Shown: positions 25,998 through 35,532 of the stretch, in pieces
Layout of the letters: every line of letters begins with the position of its first letter
Position numbering within the stretch: the stretch's first letter is position 1
Origin: Alkanindiges illinoisensis
GTDB taxonomy: Bacteria; Pseudomonadota; Gammaproteobacteria; Pseudomonadales; Moraxellaceae
NCBI RefSeq assembly: GCF_004377485.1
Contig: NZ_SNTY01000016.1
Span: 1 to 60,311 of the forward strand
Length of the DNA: 60,311 nt
Direction of reading: 5' to 3'
Notes under the pieces: model-generated
Told to the model about the DNA's origin: nothing
The model's database searches: none
What the model saw: only the letters and a program-made list of their open reading frames with translations
Position numbers and translations under genes: made by a program

Positions 25998-26001
25998 GCT
26001 T

Positions 26002-26027
26002 ACTCCCCTTTGCTCAGGGGAGTTTTT
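26002..26027 (+). terminator. Terminator between the exported-protein gene and pgm
   Basis: ACTCCCCT / AGGGGAGT stem with TTTTTATT after it on the plus strand; may also act weakly for pgm. Confidence 0.75.
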
Positions 26028-26048
26028 ATTGCAGTGCTATTAAAAAAA

Positions 26049-27431
26049 TTACACGGTTTTATTTTCAATTAAACGGGTGAGCAAATCAATATATTGCTCA
26101 ACGCCATTATTTTCCAGCCAGCCTTTGCTTTCAATATTCAAGCGTAATAACGGCTCGGTGTTGGAAGCACGCAAGTTAAAGCGCCAGTTGCCAAAATCAA
26201 GGCTAATGCCATCAATGGTGTCCATAACAGGTTGCTGGGGTGCAAAATAATCAAGTACACGTTGAATAGTGGCCTTGCTGTCATCAACCACAAAATTGAT
26301 TTCACCACTACATGGAAATTTGGCAATCCGTTCATTCACCAATTCGGATAAAGGCTTGCCAGTTTGGGAAATCAGTTCAATTACCAAAAGCCAGGGAATC
26401 ATGCCGCTGTCACAGTAGGCAAAATCACGAAAATAATGGTGTGCGCTCATTTCGCCGCCATATATGGCATTATCCCGGCGCATTTGCTCTTTAATAAAAG
26501 CATGCCCACATTTGGACTGAATGGCTTCACCCTTGCTTTCCTCGACCATATCAATGGTATTCCAGGTCAGGCGTGGGTCATGAATGATTTTTTCACCCGG
26601 AGATTTAAGTAAGAAGGCCTGAGCCAACAAGCCAACAATATAATAGCCTTCAATAAATTGGCCAGTTTCATCAAACAGGAAACAACGGTCAAAATCACCA
26701 TCCCAGGCAATGCCAAGATCAGCCTGATGCGCCAGCAACGCATCGCGAGTGGCAGCGCGGTTTTCCGGCAGTAACGGGTTGGGAATCCCGTTTGGAAAAT
26801 TGCCATTGGCTTCATGGTGAACTTTAATAAATTCAACAGGCACATTGTGCTGTACAAATTGCTGCTCTATAGCGTCAATCACATGACCAGCCGCGCCATT
26901 TCCAGCATTAACTACCAGCTTGAGTGGCTTTAACTGACCAATGTCAATATAGGTCAGCAGGTGTTCAACAAATTCTTTTAAAATGGATTTTTGTATTAAG
27001 GTACCTTTTTGCAGGCCTTCTACAAAATCCTGACTTTCCGCCAGTGCCTGAATTTCTTTTAAACCACTATCGGCGCTAATCGGGTAAGCATTTTCACGCA
27101 CCAGTTTCATGCCATTGTAATCCATGGGATTGTGGCTGGCAGTAACTTCAATACCGCCCTGCACATCTAGATGAAATGCACCGAAATAAACTTCTTCAGT
27201 ACCTGTCATGCCAAGGTCAATCACATTAACCCCAGCATCCATCAGGCCACGTGCAGTCGCTTGCTTAAGACCTTCACTGGTTAAACGAATATCACTGCCA
27301 ACCACGACGGTTTTAGGCTGGTAAATCTGGCCATAGGCGCGGCCGATCCGGTAGGCAATATCTTCATTGAGTTCTGTGCCAAGGCGGCCACGAATGTCAT
27401 AGGCTTTAAAACAGGTGAGGGGTGTTGTCAT
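26049..27431 (-). CDS. pgm: Phosphomannomutase / phosphoglucomutase
   Basis: 460 residues of the AlgC/ManB family; moves phosphate between C6 and C1 of mannose or glucose, feeding GalU. Phosphoserine S99 in [14 protein letters not shown], metal loop DGDFDRC, sugar loop [10 protein letters not shown] and phosphate loop RASNTEP. Convergent to the galU-ugd-pgi operon, the same arrangement as the right end of Acinetobacter K loci. Confidence 0.95.
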   Translation of the reverse strand: MTTPLTCFKAYDIRGRLGTELNEDIAYRIGRAYGQIYQPKTVVVGSDIRLTSEGLKQATARGLMDAGVNVIDLGMTGTEEVYFGAFHLDVQGGIEVTASHNPMDYNGMKLVRENAYPISADSGLKEIQALAESQDFVEGLQKGTLIQKSILKEFVEHLLTYIDIGQLKPLKLVVNAGNGAAGHVIDAIEQQFVQHNVPVEFIKVHHEANGNFPNGIPNPLLPENRAATRDALLAHQADLGIAWDGDFDRCFLFDETGQFIEGYYIVGLLAQAFLLKSPGEKIIHDPRLTWNTIDMVEESKGEAIQSKCGHAFIKEQMRRDNAIYGGEMSAHHYFRDFAYCDSGMIPWLLVIELISQTGKPLSELVNERIAKFPCSGEINFVVDDSKATIQRVLDYFAPQQPVMDTIDGISLDFGNWRFNLRASNTEPLLRLNIESKGWLENNGVEQYIDLLTRLIENKTV

Positions 27432-27518
27432 GTTGTTTAAGCATCATTTTTCGGTCAATATAGTTTAATTTTAGCTTATTTTTACTTAAGATTTTGATTC
27501 ATTTTAAGTTAATTTTTT

Positions 27519-28391
27519 TTAAGGCTTTTTATAAACATTGGACAGATTTTGCATCTGCTTAAAGCGCTTGTAACCCCACATGTATTGCTCGGGAGCACGG
27601 GCAATCATGCGTTCAATCTCGGTATTCATTGTCTTTACCGATACCTGTAAATCCTGATCCAGAATCCGGTGGTCCAGTAGCTCACAAACAATATCAAAGC
27701 CTGATAAATCTGGCCGACGGATACAACTAAGGCCAAGCACACTGCACTGGGTTTTTTGCGCCAGTTTGGATACCAAGGTGGTGGTTAAAACCGAATGGCC
27801 AAAAAAAGGGGCGTAAATCCCACCGGAATGATCCGGTACATGATCCGGTAAAATCGCAGTAAAGCCACCAGTTTTGAGCGCCTTAAAAATGGCACGTACG
27901 CCAGAATCATTGGTGGGTACGAGGGTGGCGTTCAAGCGCTGGCGAGCTTCAAGCATAAAACGGTCAACACCAGCATCCTTGCTGGGTTTATACATAATGA
28001 CTGGACTGGCGTACTGGTTTAGCCAGGCATTCATCAGCTCCCATGTGCCAAAGTGCGGTACAACAGCAATGACACCTTTCGGGTTCTTCAGGGCTTGTAG
28101 CAAAATATCAGTGCCTGAAATACTGTGGATTTGCGCGAGGCTGTAGGATGTTGGCATACCCCAGCTTTTAATGGATTCAGCGGCAGTCAGGCACTGGCTG
28201 TAAATACTGGCTCGTTCCAGTTGAAGCCGTTGCTGCTGGCTTAACTGGGGATAGGTGAGTGACAGGTTAACACGCACCACCCAGCGCATACCTGCATAGG
28301 GCATGATGATGATAAACAGGGCAACCCAGCGCGCCAAATAGTGCAGGACTGGAAGTGGCAGGCGCGCAAGAATCTTGAGTAAAAAATACAT
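27519..28391 (-). CDS. LpxL/HtrB-family lauroyl-type acyltransferase
   Basis: 290 residues with an N-terminal hydrophobic anchor and the catalytic HxxxxE motif (H113, E118 in VVPHFGTWE). Further family blocks are LPDHVPDHSGGIYAPFFG and RAPEQYMWGYKRFK at the end. These enzymes add secondary acyl chains to lipid A (or to lipooligosaccharide or ornithine lipids) at the inner membrane. Which LpxL/LpxM paralogue this is cannot be told from one sequence. Confidence 0.88.
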   Translation of the reverse strand: MYFLLKILARLPLPVLHYLARWVALFIIIMPYAGMRWVVRVNLSLTYPQLSQQQRLQLERASIYSQCLTAAESIKSWGMPTSYSLAQIHSISGTDILLQALKNPKGVIAVVPHFGTWELMNAWLNQYASPVIMYKPSKDAGVDRFMLEARQRLNATLVPTNDSGVRAIFKALKTGGFTAILPDHVPDHSGGIYAPFFGHSVLTTTLVSKLAQKTQCSVLGLSCIRRPDLSGFDIVCELLDHRILDQDLQVSVKTMNTEIERMIARAPEQYMWGYKRFKQMQNLSNVYKKP

Positions 28392-28415
28392 GACAGGATA
28401 TGTGTTTCCAGCAAA

Positions 28416-28799
28416 CTAGTTATTGCTGAGCACTACCCAGCCACGATCGTGCTTGACTACGGTCATTGTGCCATTTTGCGTGCTAGGCCCAACCAGTGGT
28501 AAATCCAGCTTCACCTGAATATCACAGCGATATTGTTTGGTATTGTTTGATTCTTGCTGGCTTTGATTGTTCTGATTGGCAGAAGCTTCAGGCTGTTCGC
28601 AGGACAGCTTTTTAAAATCCTGCAAACCAATTTTCATGCGGTCACCACCAATTTTTACAGCAAGCTGATTGGCTTCTGCCAGTGACTTTTCATAGGCTTG
28701 CCGTAATTCTGGTTCAGTGGGTTCACGGGAGCAACCAGTTAATAAAATAGCTGTTGTTAAACTTATTATTGTTAAAAAAAGACGCATGCGTGTGTCCAT
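28416..28799 (-). CDS. Small putative lipoprotein
   Basis: 127 residues. Signal peptide ends in the lipobox LLTGC (Cys at residue 23). The rest is polar with a Gln/Asn/Ser-rich middle and a beta-like end (DRGWVVLSNN). One Cys pair (C68 and C92 region) could form a disulfide. The start could be M1 or M5. No family recognised. It lies 24 bp upstream of the acyltransferase and is probably co-transcribed. Confidence 0.75.
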   Translation of the reverse strand: MDTRMRLFLTIISLTTAILLTGCSREPTEPELRQAYEKSLAEANQLAVKIGGDRMKIGLQDFKKLSCEQPEASANQNNQSQQESNNTKQYRCDIQVKLDLPLVGPSTQNGTMTVVKHDRGWVVLSNN

Positions 28800-28868
28800 C
28801 CCAAGAGTTAAACTATTTTACTCAAAAATATTTTGTGCTTAAACCAAAAACTGACATAAGGTGCAGTG

Positions 28869-29714
28869 ATGACTACCAATCAAAGGCCTAGCTTCATAAA
28901 AAAACAGCTTAAACACTTACTGTTTGCCGGTATCACAGGGTTGATGACCTTGCAAAACAGTCAGGCTATTGAAGTACAAACCTTGCCACTTGCCAATACC
29001 CGGGCTGTGGTGGTGACGGTGGATATTAAAAAAGATAACCTGCAATTGTTTTTAAAGGATAATCGTGGAAATCCTTACCAGTCGTTTGCAGCGATTAATC
29101 AGCAATTATTAAAACAGCAATCAGCACAGCAACAACCCGCATCCCAACAACTCATCTTTGCCATGAATGCTGGCATGTTTCATCCCAACTATTTGCCGGT
29201 TGGTTTGTATGTTGAGCAGGGCAGTGAGCTATATCCCTTAAATACGGAAACAGGTACAGGCAACTTCTTTATGCAGCCGAATGGCGTATTTTTACTAAAG
29301 AAAGCAGATAAATATCCTTCAGGTGCTGATAGCGCGCAGGTGATAAGTACCGCTGATTTTCAAAGCAACCCATCCAGGCATATCTGGCTAGCAACCCAGT
29401 CGGGGCCATTGCTGATTTATAAGGGAAAGATTAATTCGCAGTTTAATCCAGCCTCAAGCTCACGTTTTATTCGCAATGCGGTAGGGGTCAAGCAATCCAC
29501 CAAAGCAGTATTTGTGATTAGCGAACAGCCAGTGAGTTTTTATGAACTGGCAGACTTCTTCAAACATACCCTAAAAATAGACAATGCCTTGTATCTGGAT
29601 GGAACCATTTCCAGCCTGTATTTACCTGCGTTAAATCGTCATGACCGACAAAGGTTTTTAGGGCCAATTATTGGTGTAACACAACCTGTAAAGCGGCACA
29701 GTTCAACCCAATGA
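28869..29714 (+). CDS. Phosphodiester glycosidase family protein (DUF2233)
   Basis: About 281 residues with a signal or anchor segment (HLLFAGITGLMTLQNSQA). Family motifs are FAMNAGMFHPNYLPVGLY, QSGPLLI, RNAVGV and ALYLDGTISSLY, as in the NAGPA/DUF2233 fold. The enzyme family cleaves GlcNAc-phosphodiesters; the bacterial substrate is unknown, with cell-envelope polymers possible. ATG at 28869 has AAGG 7 nt upstream. Confidence 0.85.
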   Translation: MTTNQRPSFIKKQLKHLLFAGITGLMTLQNSQAIEVQTLPLANTRAVVVTVDIKKDNLQLFLKDNRGNPYQSFAAINQQLLKQQSAQQQPASQQLIFAMNAGMFHPNYLPVGLYVEQGSELYPLNTETGTGNFFMQPNGVFLLKKADKYPSGADSAQVISTADFQSNPSRHIWLATQSGPLLIYKGKINSQFNPASSSRFIRNAVGVKQSTKAVFVISEQPVSFYELADFFKHTLKIDNALYLDGTISSLYLPALNRHDRQRFLGPIIGVTQPVKRHSSTQ

Positions 29715-29766
29715 CAAAACAAATAACGACTACAGCAGCCAATTGTAAATTGCTTATATAAACGCC

Positions 29767-29991
29767 TTAGGAATCGTAGTTATCAGGATTACCCTTAATC
29801 ACCATATAAAGCAGGGCCAGTAAAATCAGGGTGGCACAGAAAATTCCACTTAAAGTGTAAGTCGCCGCGCGCTGCGAATAATTTAAGTCCAGCCACTGCT
29901 GATGAACGGCTGTCTGGAGCAAAATGCACTGAAGAACAGCAAATCCAATGATTAACCAGCCATTTCGTTTTACTTCAGGACGCATTGCCAT
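29767..29991 (-). CDS. Small two-helix membrane protein
   Basis: 74 residues with two hydrophobic segments (WLIIGFAVLQCILLQ; IFCATLILLALLYMVI) joined by a polar loop. No family recognised. It is convergent with the DUF2233 gene and separated from aspS by a terminator. Confidence 0.6.
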   Translation of the reverse strand: MAMRPEVKRNGWLIIGFAVLQCILLQTAVHQQWLDLNYSQRAATYTLSGIFCATLILLALLYMVIKGNPDNYDS

Positions 29992-30148
29992 AGCTTATGC
30001 CTTTCAATACTAAAAATTATTTATAGGCCCAAATTGTCGCATGAAGCCCCAGACAGGGCAACTGAAAGGACAACTTTAAAACACTGATTGAAACAGAAAC
30101 AACATTTTAAAAGTTAAAGAAAAAAAACCAGCTCAAGTATCCGGCTAT

Positions 30149-30178
30149 AAAAAAAGCCCTCACCGGGAGAGCTTTTTT
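30149..30178 (-). terminator. Terminator after aspS
   Basis: On the minus strand AAAGCTCTCCCGGTGAGGGCTTT forms a stem-loop with flanking A and T runs, followed by TTTTTTT. Confidence 0.75.
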
Positions 30179-30221
30179 GGTGGCGCGTTATACATTAAAC
30201 AATAACTTAAGCCTTGTTTAC

Positions 30222-32009
30222 TTAATTCTGTGTTGCTTCGGCTTTTGGTTTTTCACGCAGGCGAATGCCCAGATCACGTAACTGGTTGGCATCAACAGGG
30301 GCTGGTGCCTGGGTTAATGGACATTCAGCTGTTTTGGTTTTCGGGAAGGCAATCACTTCACGGATGGAGTTTGCGCCAGTCATGAGCATCACCAGACGAT
30401 CCAGACCAAAGGCCAGACCACCATGTGGTGGCGCACCATATTTCAGTGCATCCAGCAGGAAGCTGAATTTATCTTCGGCTTCCTCATCAGAAATGCCTAG
30501 CGCTTCAAACACCGCTTTTTGCATCTCAAGCGTATAAATACGCAAGCTGCCACCACCAATTTCAGTACCGTTTAATACCATGTCGTAGGCAACAGACAAG
30601 GCCTGACCCGGATTGGTTTTCATGTCCTCAACCGAACCCTTTGGCAGGGTAAATGGATGATGCACAGAGGTCCACTTGCCGTCGTCGGTTTCTTCAAACA
30701 TCGGGAAATCGACCACCCACATTGGCGCCCATTCACAAGTTGCCAGTTTCAGGTCATGGCCAATCTTCACACGCAGGGCGCCCATGGCATCGTTTACAAC
30801 CTTGGCTTTATCTGCGCCAAAGAAGACGATGTCGCCATTTTCAGCACCAACACGTTCCAGCAGTTGCAATACAATTGGTTCAATGAATTTGACGATAGGG
30901 GATTGCAGGCCAACAACGCCTTGGCTTAAGTCATTAACTTTGATGTAGGCCAAACCTTTGGCGCCATAAATACCCACAAATTTGGTGTATTCGTCAATTT
31001 GGCCACGACTTAACTCGCCAGCACCCGGCACACGCAAGGCTGCAATACGGCCTTTCGGGTCTTTGGCTGGGCCGGCAAATACTTTAAATTCCACATCCTG
31101 CATCAGGTCGGCCACGTCAACCAGTTTCAATGGAATACGCAGGTCTGGCTTGTCAGAGGCATAATCACGCATGGCATCGGCGTAGGTCATGCGTGGGAAT
31201 TTGTCAAACTTCACGTTCAGCATGGTGTCAAACAGCTCAACGGTGAGGCCTTCCATCATTTGCATGATGTCTTCATCAGACATAAAGGAAGTTTCAACGT
31301 CGATCTGGGTAAATTCCGGTTGACGGTCAGCACGCAGGTCTTCATCACGGAAGCATTTGGCAATCTGGTAGTAACGGTCAAAACCCGCCACCATCAGCAA
31401 TTGCTTGAATAACTGGGGTGATTGTGGGAGGGCAAAGAAACTGCCGGGCTGGGTACGGCTAGGCACCAGATAATCACGCGCACCTTCCGGGGTGGCACGG
31501 GTCAGGATTGGAGTTTCTACATCCAGAAAGCCATTGCGATCCATATAGTTACGAATCAGGCTGGTGACCTTGGAGCGGAACACCATACGTTCCTGCATTT
31601 CCGGGCGACGCATGTCCAGAAAGCGATATTTCAGGCGGTTTTCTTCGGACACATTGCTAAATTCATCATTTAGCGGGAATGGCGGCGTTTCAGAAACTGC
31701 CAAAGTTTCAATTTCTTTGGCCAATACTTCAATCTGGCCACTCACCATATTGGCATTTTCAGTGCCTGCATAGCGCTTGCGCACGTAGCCTTTAATTTTT
31801 AATACATATTCGGAGCGTGCACGGTCAGCAGTGGCAAATGCTTCTGGGGTATCCGGATCAATCACCACCTGAACCAGACCTTCACGGTCGCGCATGTCCA
31901 GAAAAATCACACCGCCATGATCGCGGCGACGGTGTACCCAGCCGCATAAGGTAACAGTTTGATCCAGTTGGGCTTCAGTTAAAGAGCCACAGTAATGAGT
32001 TCGCATCAT
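30222..32009 (-). CDS. aspS: Aspartyl-tRNA synthetase
   Basis: 595 residues, class II synthetase that charges tRNA-Asp (and possibly tRNA-Asn). OB-fold anticodon domain at the N-terminus ([18 protein letters not shown]), motif 2 around [18 protein letters not shown], bacterial GAD insertion in the middle and motif 3 [13 protein letters not shown]. Starts at the ATG at 32009, or at 32006 directly after it. Confidence 0.98.
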   Translation of the reverse strand: MMRTHYCGSLTEAQLDQTVTLCGWVHRRRDHGGVIFLDMRDREGLVQVVIDPDTPEAFATADRARSEYVLKIKGYVRKRYAGTENANMVSGQIEVLAKEIETLAVSETPPFPLNDEFSNVSEENRLKYRFLDMRRPEMQERMVFRSKVTSLIRNYMDRNGFLDVETPILTRATPEGARDYLVPSRTQPGSFFALPQSPQLFKQLLMVAGFDRYYQIAKCFRDEDLRADRQPEFTQIDVETSFMSDEDIMQMMEGLTVELFDTMLNVKFDKFPRMTYADAMRDYASDKPDLRIPLKLVDVADLMQDVEFKVFAGPAKDPKGRIAALRVPGAGELSRGQIDEYTKFVGIYGAKGLAYIKVNDLSQGVVGLQSPIVKFIEPIVLQLLERVGAENGDIVFFGADKAKVVNDAMGALRVKIGHDLKLATCEWAPMWVVDFPMFEETDDGKWTSVHHPFTLPKGSVEDMKTNPGQALSVAYDMVLNGTEIGGGSLRIYTLEMQKAVFEALGISDEEAEDKFSFLLDALKYGAPPHGGLAFGLDRLVMLMTGANSIREVIAFPKTKTAECPLTQAPAPVDANQLRDLGIRLREKPKAEATQN

Positions 32010-32308
32010 GGCGCGTAGAGTCCACTAATTATCTAAAAATTTGAGCGCTTTTGGGGAACGCATGAAAACGGTCAATTATGCCTATATATAGCTATCGGCT
32101 CAAGACGCTTTTGTGCTTTTGAAATTTGTGCTTTTAAAGTTTGTGGCAGTCAAATTTTTTTATTGGCAAATTTTTACAGATGCAATATCTGGTTGTTGAA
32201 TTAATATATATGTTATAACATAACATTATTCATTTGGGTTTTTATGATAACAGGCTTTAAAGAAGTCAGACTTTTGCAAGCATGCTTTTGAAAAAACAGG
32301 ACAATCTT
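32010..32308. other. Promoter region aspS / znuD
   Basis: About 299 bp divergent spacer. The left half should carry the aspS promoter; the right half is AT-rich and contains the Zur-type palindrome at 32212-32224. No gene seen. Confidence 0.6.
32212..32224. promoter_or_regulatory. Zur-type operator upstream of znuD-like gene
   Basis: GTTATAACATAAC, a perfect 5-3-5 palindrome, matches the Zur box core GTTATNNNATAAC of Acinetobacter. The same core stands before the L31B gene (35391-35403). About 85 bp upstream of the receptor start. Confidence 0.75.
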
Positions 32309-34528
32309 ATGCACCTAAAATGTCATCCCCTCGTACAGGCAATGGCGCTGGCTATGCTACTGGCACCACTCCCCATGAGTGCATGGGCAGAAACATCGGG
32401 CGAGACCCAGCGCAATGAAGCAGAACAAAAAGCACTGGATCAGTCTGATACTGCAATATCTGCCAAGACAGCCTCTGCCAATACAAACGCAAGCATTAAT
32501 ACATTACCGACCATCGTGATTAGTGCGCACCCCCTGGATCGAACTGCATCTGATATTGCTACGCCAGTTAGTGTGGTTGAGCATGATCAATTGGCCAGCG
32601 GGGCAACGACATTAGGACAAGCATTGGCCGGGCAGCCGGGCATTCATGCCGATAGTTTTGGCGGTGGGGCCAGTCGCCCTGTGATTCGCGGGCAAACTGC
32701 GCCCCGGGTTAAGGTATTGTCGGATGGATCAGAAGTGATGGATGCTTCAGCGATTTCGCCTGATCATGCGGTGACGGTAGAACCATTATTATCCGAAAAA
32801 ATTGAGGTGGTACGTGGACCTTCAACCTTGCTCTATGGCAGTGGTGTAATTGGTGGCGCTATTAATGTACTCGATAACAAGATTCCCAGCCGTATGCCTG
32901 AAAATAGAGTTGAGGGAGAGGTCAATTTAAGAGGCAACACAGTAGCCGATGAAAAAGCGGCAGCAGCGGCTGTCACTCTTGGGCTGGGCGAGCAGTTTGC
33001 CTTGCATGTTGAAGGAGTTAAACGCGAGACCAGTGATTATAAGGTACGTGGCTACGCGCCAGAAGGTGAGAATGAAAAACGGGTCGATGGTTCTTATGCG
33101 ACAGGTGAGAATGCCAGTGTAGGGCTGTCATGGATTGGCGAACGTGGTTTTGCCGGGTTGGCCTTTACCCAGCGCAAGGATAAATATGGCTTGCCCGGTC
33201 ATAGCCATGAATATGAAAGCTGCGAATTACATTACAATCAGCCACATGGTACGCATTTGCATTGTGGCGGACATGATGAGGAACATGAAGATGAAGCGGC
33301 ACATGACCACGAGCACGACCATAGCCATGAAGCCGCACCTTGGATCGAACTTGACAGCAAGCGGATGGATTTTCGGGCAGAGTATGCGCAGCCATTTACC
33401 GCCTTTGACAAAATCCGTGTTAGGGTCGGTTATACCGATTACCAGCACGATGAAATAGAAGAGGGCAGCGTTGCAACCCAATTTAATAACAAGGGTTATG
33501 ATGGGCGTATTGAACTCACACATGTGCCAGTGGCAGGTTTTGAAGGCGTGCTGGGTCTGCAATATGCGCGCTCGGACTTTGAAGCCAATGGCGAAGAAGC
33601 CTTTTTGCCCAAAACCCTGACTGAAAACATCAGTGCCTTTTTGCTGGAGCATTATCAGTGGAAAGATATACATTTTGAGTTGGGCGCGCGGCAGGAATGG
33701 CAAACCATTAATCCAGAACTGGGACTGGCTAAATTTAGTACGCAGGACTATGACGATACGGCCACTTCCGCGTCTTTTGCAGCCACGTGGGAATTTGTAC
33801 CAGATTATGCACTGGCTTTGTCGCTGGCCCATTCTGAACGGATGCCAAACGCCCAGGAGCTATATGCCAATGGCGGCCACTTTGCCACTAACACTTATGA
33901 GCTGGGTGATGCCAATTTAAGCAATGAGAAATCCAATAATGTTGAGCTGAGCCTGCGTAAAACGGCGGGTGATTTCACCTTTGGCTTAAGTGCGTATCAT
34001 AATCAGGTTGATGACTATATTTATGCCAAAACACTGGATCGCTTTGAAGATTTTCGCCTGATTCAATACACGCAGGCTAATGCCACATTTAATGGCGTTG
34101 AGGCTGAAAGCAGTTACCGCATTGACGATAATTATACAGCGACTTTGTTTGGTGATTATGTACGCGCCAAGCTGGACAGTAGCGATGCGCAAGGCAACCG
34201 TAACCTGCCACGTATTCCGGCAGCGCGTCTGGGCAGCCGTATACAGGCCAACTGGGATGCCTTGGGTGGTCAACTGGGCGGTGCACTCGAATACGCGCAT
34301 GTGTTTAAGCAAAATGATATTGCCGACTATGAGTCCAACACCGCAGGCTATAACCTGATCAATGCCACGCTGGCTTATGATGGTGAGTTAAATGCCCGCA
34401 ACAGCTATCGGTTATATCTGCAAATGAACAATTTGCTGGATGAAAAATACGTTAGCCATAGCTCATTTTTATCGACCATTCCGCAGCCGGGCCGTAATTT
34501 TACTGCCGGTGTGCAATTGAAATTTTAG
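32309..34528 (+). CDS. znuD: ZnuD-like TonB-dependent zinc receptor
   Basis: About 739-residue outer-membrane receptor: signal peptide ending AWA, a TonB-box-like segment (LPTIVISAH), plug domain (SRPVIRGQTAPRVKVLSDG; VEVVRGPSTLLYGS-like), a beta-barrel and a terminal aromatic residue (VQLKF). A His/Asp/Glu-rich loop follows KYGLPGHSHEYESCELHY and includes HDHEHDHSHEAA, with two Cys residues (CELH, LHCGG). Such loops mark ZnuD-type zinc receptors. ATG at 32309 has AGGA 7 nt upstream. A Zur box precedes the gene, so expression under zinc limitation is expected. Confidence 0.9.
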   Translation: MHLKCHPLVQAMALAMLLAPLPMSAWAETSGETQRNEAEQKALDQSDTAISAKTASANTNASINTLPTIVISAHPLDRTASDIATPVSVVEHDQLASGATTLGQALAGQPGIHADSFGGGASRPVIRGQTAPRVKVLSDGSEVMDASAISPDHAVTVEPLLSEKIEVVRGPSTLLYGSGVIGGAINVLDNKIPSRMPENRVEGEVNLRGNTVADEKAAAAAVTLGLGEQFALHVEGVKRETSDYKVRGYAPEGENEKRVDGSYATGENASVGLSWIGERGFAGLAFTQRKDKYGLPGHSHEYESCELHYNQPHGTHLHCGGHDEEHEDEAAHDHEHDHSHEAAPWIELDSKRMDFRAEYAQPFTAFDKIRVRVGYTDYQHDEIEEGSVATQFNNKGYDGRIELTHVPVAGFEGVLGLQYARSDFEANGEEAFLPKTLTENISAFLLEHYQWKDIHFELGARQEWQTINPELGLAKFSTQDYDDTATSASFAATWEFVPDYALALSLAHSERMPNAQELYANGGHFATNTYELGDANLSNEKSNNVELSLRKTAGDFTFGLSAYHNQVDDYIYAKTLDRFEDFRLIQYTQANATFNGVEAESSYRIDDNYTATLFGDYVRAKLDSSDAQGNRNLPRIPAARLGSRIQANWDALGGQLGGALEYAHVFKQNDIADYESNTAGYNLINATLAYDGELNARNSYRLYLQMNNLLDEKYVSHSSFLSTIPQPGRNFTAGVQLKF

Positions 34529-34597
34529 AATATAATAAGCGTGATACTCATCTTATATAATTATAAGATGAGTAGTTATTGGTTAATAAAAAATTGT

Positions 34598-34939
34598 CTA
34601 ATCTTTTTTCTTAAAGGGCATGTGACAATGTTGACAATTTTTCTTATAAAAACCTGTAAATAAGATAGAATTGGAAAAGAATTCTTTTTCACAAAAAGGG
34701 CATATGTTATTCATGGAGGATTTAATCGAAATAATATATAAATAGATTGCAGATAGTATGAAATAAATCAGTATAAAGTAGTTGATAAAATTGCTGTTTA
34801 AGTTTGGTATTTGAGCAAGAATTACAATTAAAGTAGCACCTATGCCAAAGATTTTAAGTGGAGCGAAATAGAGAGCTTCTTTTCTTGCGGCTATTAATTT
34901 TTTATACTGAGAAAAAGAATTTTTTTTATCATCTACCAT
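34598..34939 (-). CDS. Small membrane protein with C-terminal zinc-ribbon-like cysteines
   Basis: 113 residues: a basic N-terminus, two hydrophobic segments (ALYFAPLKIFGIGATLIVI region; YFILIYFILSAIYLYII) and a C-terminal CPFCEK ... CQHCHMPF pattern that could bind one zinc. No family recognised. AT-rich compared with neighbours. Confidence 0.6.
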   Translation of the reverse strand: MVDDKKNSFSQYKKLIAARKEALYFAPLKIFGIGATLIVILAQIPNLNSNFINYFILIYFILSAIYLYIISIKSSMNNICPFCEKEFFSNSILFTGFYKKNCQHCHMPFKKKD

Positions 34940-35056
34940 AAAATTATCCTTTTAAGAAGTAAAAATTATTTGTGGAAATTCAATAATATTTTTCTTGATT
35001 GAGATATTACTTTAATTTTTTATATGAGAGCTATAATAAATTAAAAATAGAATCAG

Positions 35057-35084
35057 AAAAAAAACTCGGGTTTTAACCGAGTTT
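35057..35084 (-). terminator. Terminator after rpmE2
   Basis: AAACTCGG / CCGAGTTT stem; the minus strand continues with a run of T (A-run at 35057-35064 on plus). Confidence 0.8.
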
Positions 35085-35109
35085 GAATAGAAGGTTTTAC
35101 ATAAGTTTT

Positions 35110-35367
35110 TTAGTTCTTGCCGCTTGCAAAACGGCCAAAACGCTTGTTAAAGCTGGCAACACGGCCTTCATTGCTGGCCTGACGCACTTCCCCGGTATAA
35201 AAGGGATGGGAGGCACTGGAAATATCCAGCGTAACATACGGATAGATTTTGCCCTCAAATTCACGGGTTTGCTTGGGCTGTAGGGTAGAGCGGATAATAA
35301 AGTACACATCGGCATTGGTATCGTGAAATAACACTTCCTGATAGGACGGATGAATATTGGCGCGCAT
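35110..35367 (-). CDS. rpmE2: Ribosomal protein L31 type B (zinc-independent)
   Basis: 85 residues, [20 protein letters not shown], with [10 protein letters not shown] and the KRFGRF ending of L31. It has none of the CxxC zinc ligands of the standard L31, so it is the C-minus paralogue that replaces zinc-containing L31 on the 50S subunit when zinc is scarce. A Zur-type palindrome lies 24 bp upstream of the start, matching known regulation of this paralogue in several bacteria. Confidence 0.95.
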   Translation of the reverse strand: MRANIHPSYQEVLFHDTNADVYFIIRSTLQPKQTREFEGKIYPYVTLDISSASHPFYTGEVRQASNEGRVASFNKRFGRFASGKN

Positions 35368-35390
35368 GATTATTCTCTTTGCTTTTAAAA

Positions 35391-35403
35391 GTTATATTAT
35401 AAC
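35391..35403. promoter_or_regulatory. Zur-type operator upstream of rpmE2
   Basis: GTTATATTATAAC, palindromic and of the same core GTTATNNNATAAC as the site before the znuD-like gene. Confidence 0.8.
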
Positions 35404-35532
35404 ATATCATTGATTAAAAATAAAAAGCGGCCAAACCTAGAAAAACAGATGAGTTACCGGATTGCATAAATACTTAAATTTTAAAGAACGGATGAATTAC
35501 ACTACGCTCAAGTAATTCCTCAAGAGTGATGT

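Noticed and set aside
30000..30221. tRNA or small RNA near aspS
   Set aside because: No cloverleaf or conserved RNA seen; only the aspS terminator is clear.
33165..33458. His-rich stretch considered as a tandem repeat array
   Set aside because: It is coding sequence of the receptor loop; repeats are codon-level, not an independent element.
33227..33832. 201-codon frame opposite the TonB receptor gene
   Set aside because: Shadow frame; composition follows the reverse of the His-rich coding region.
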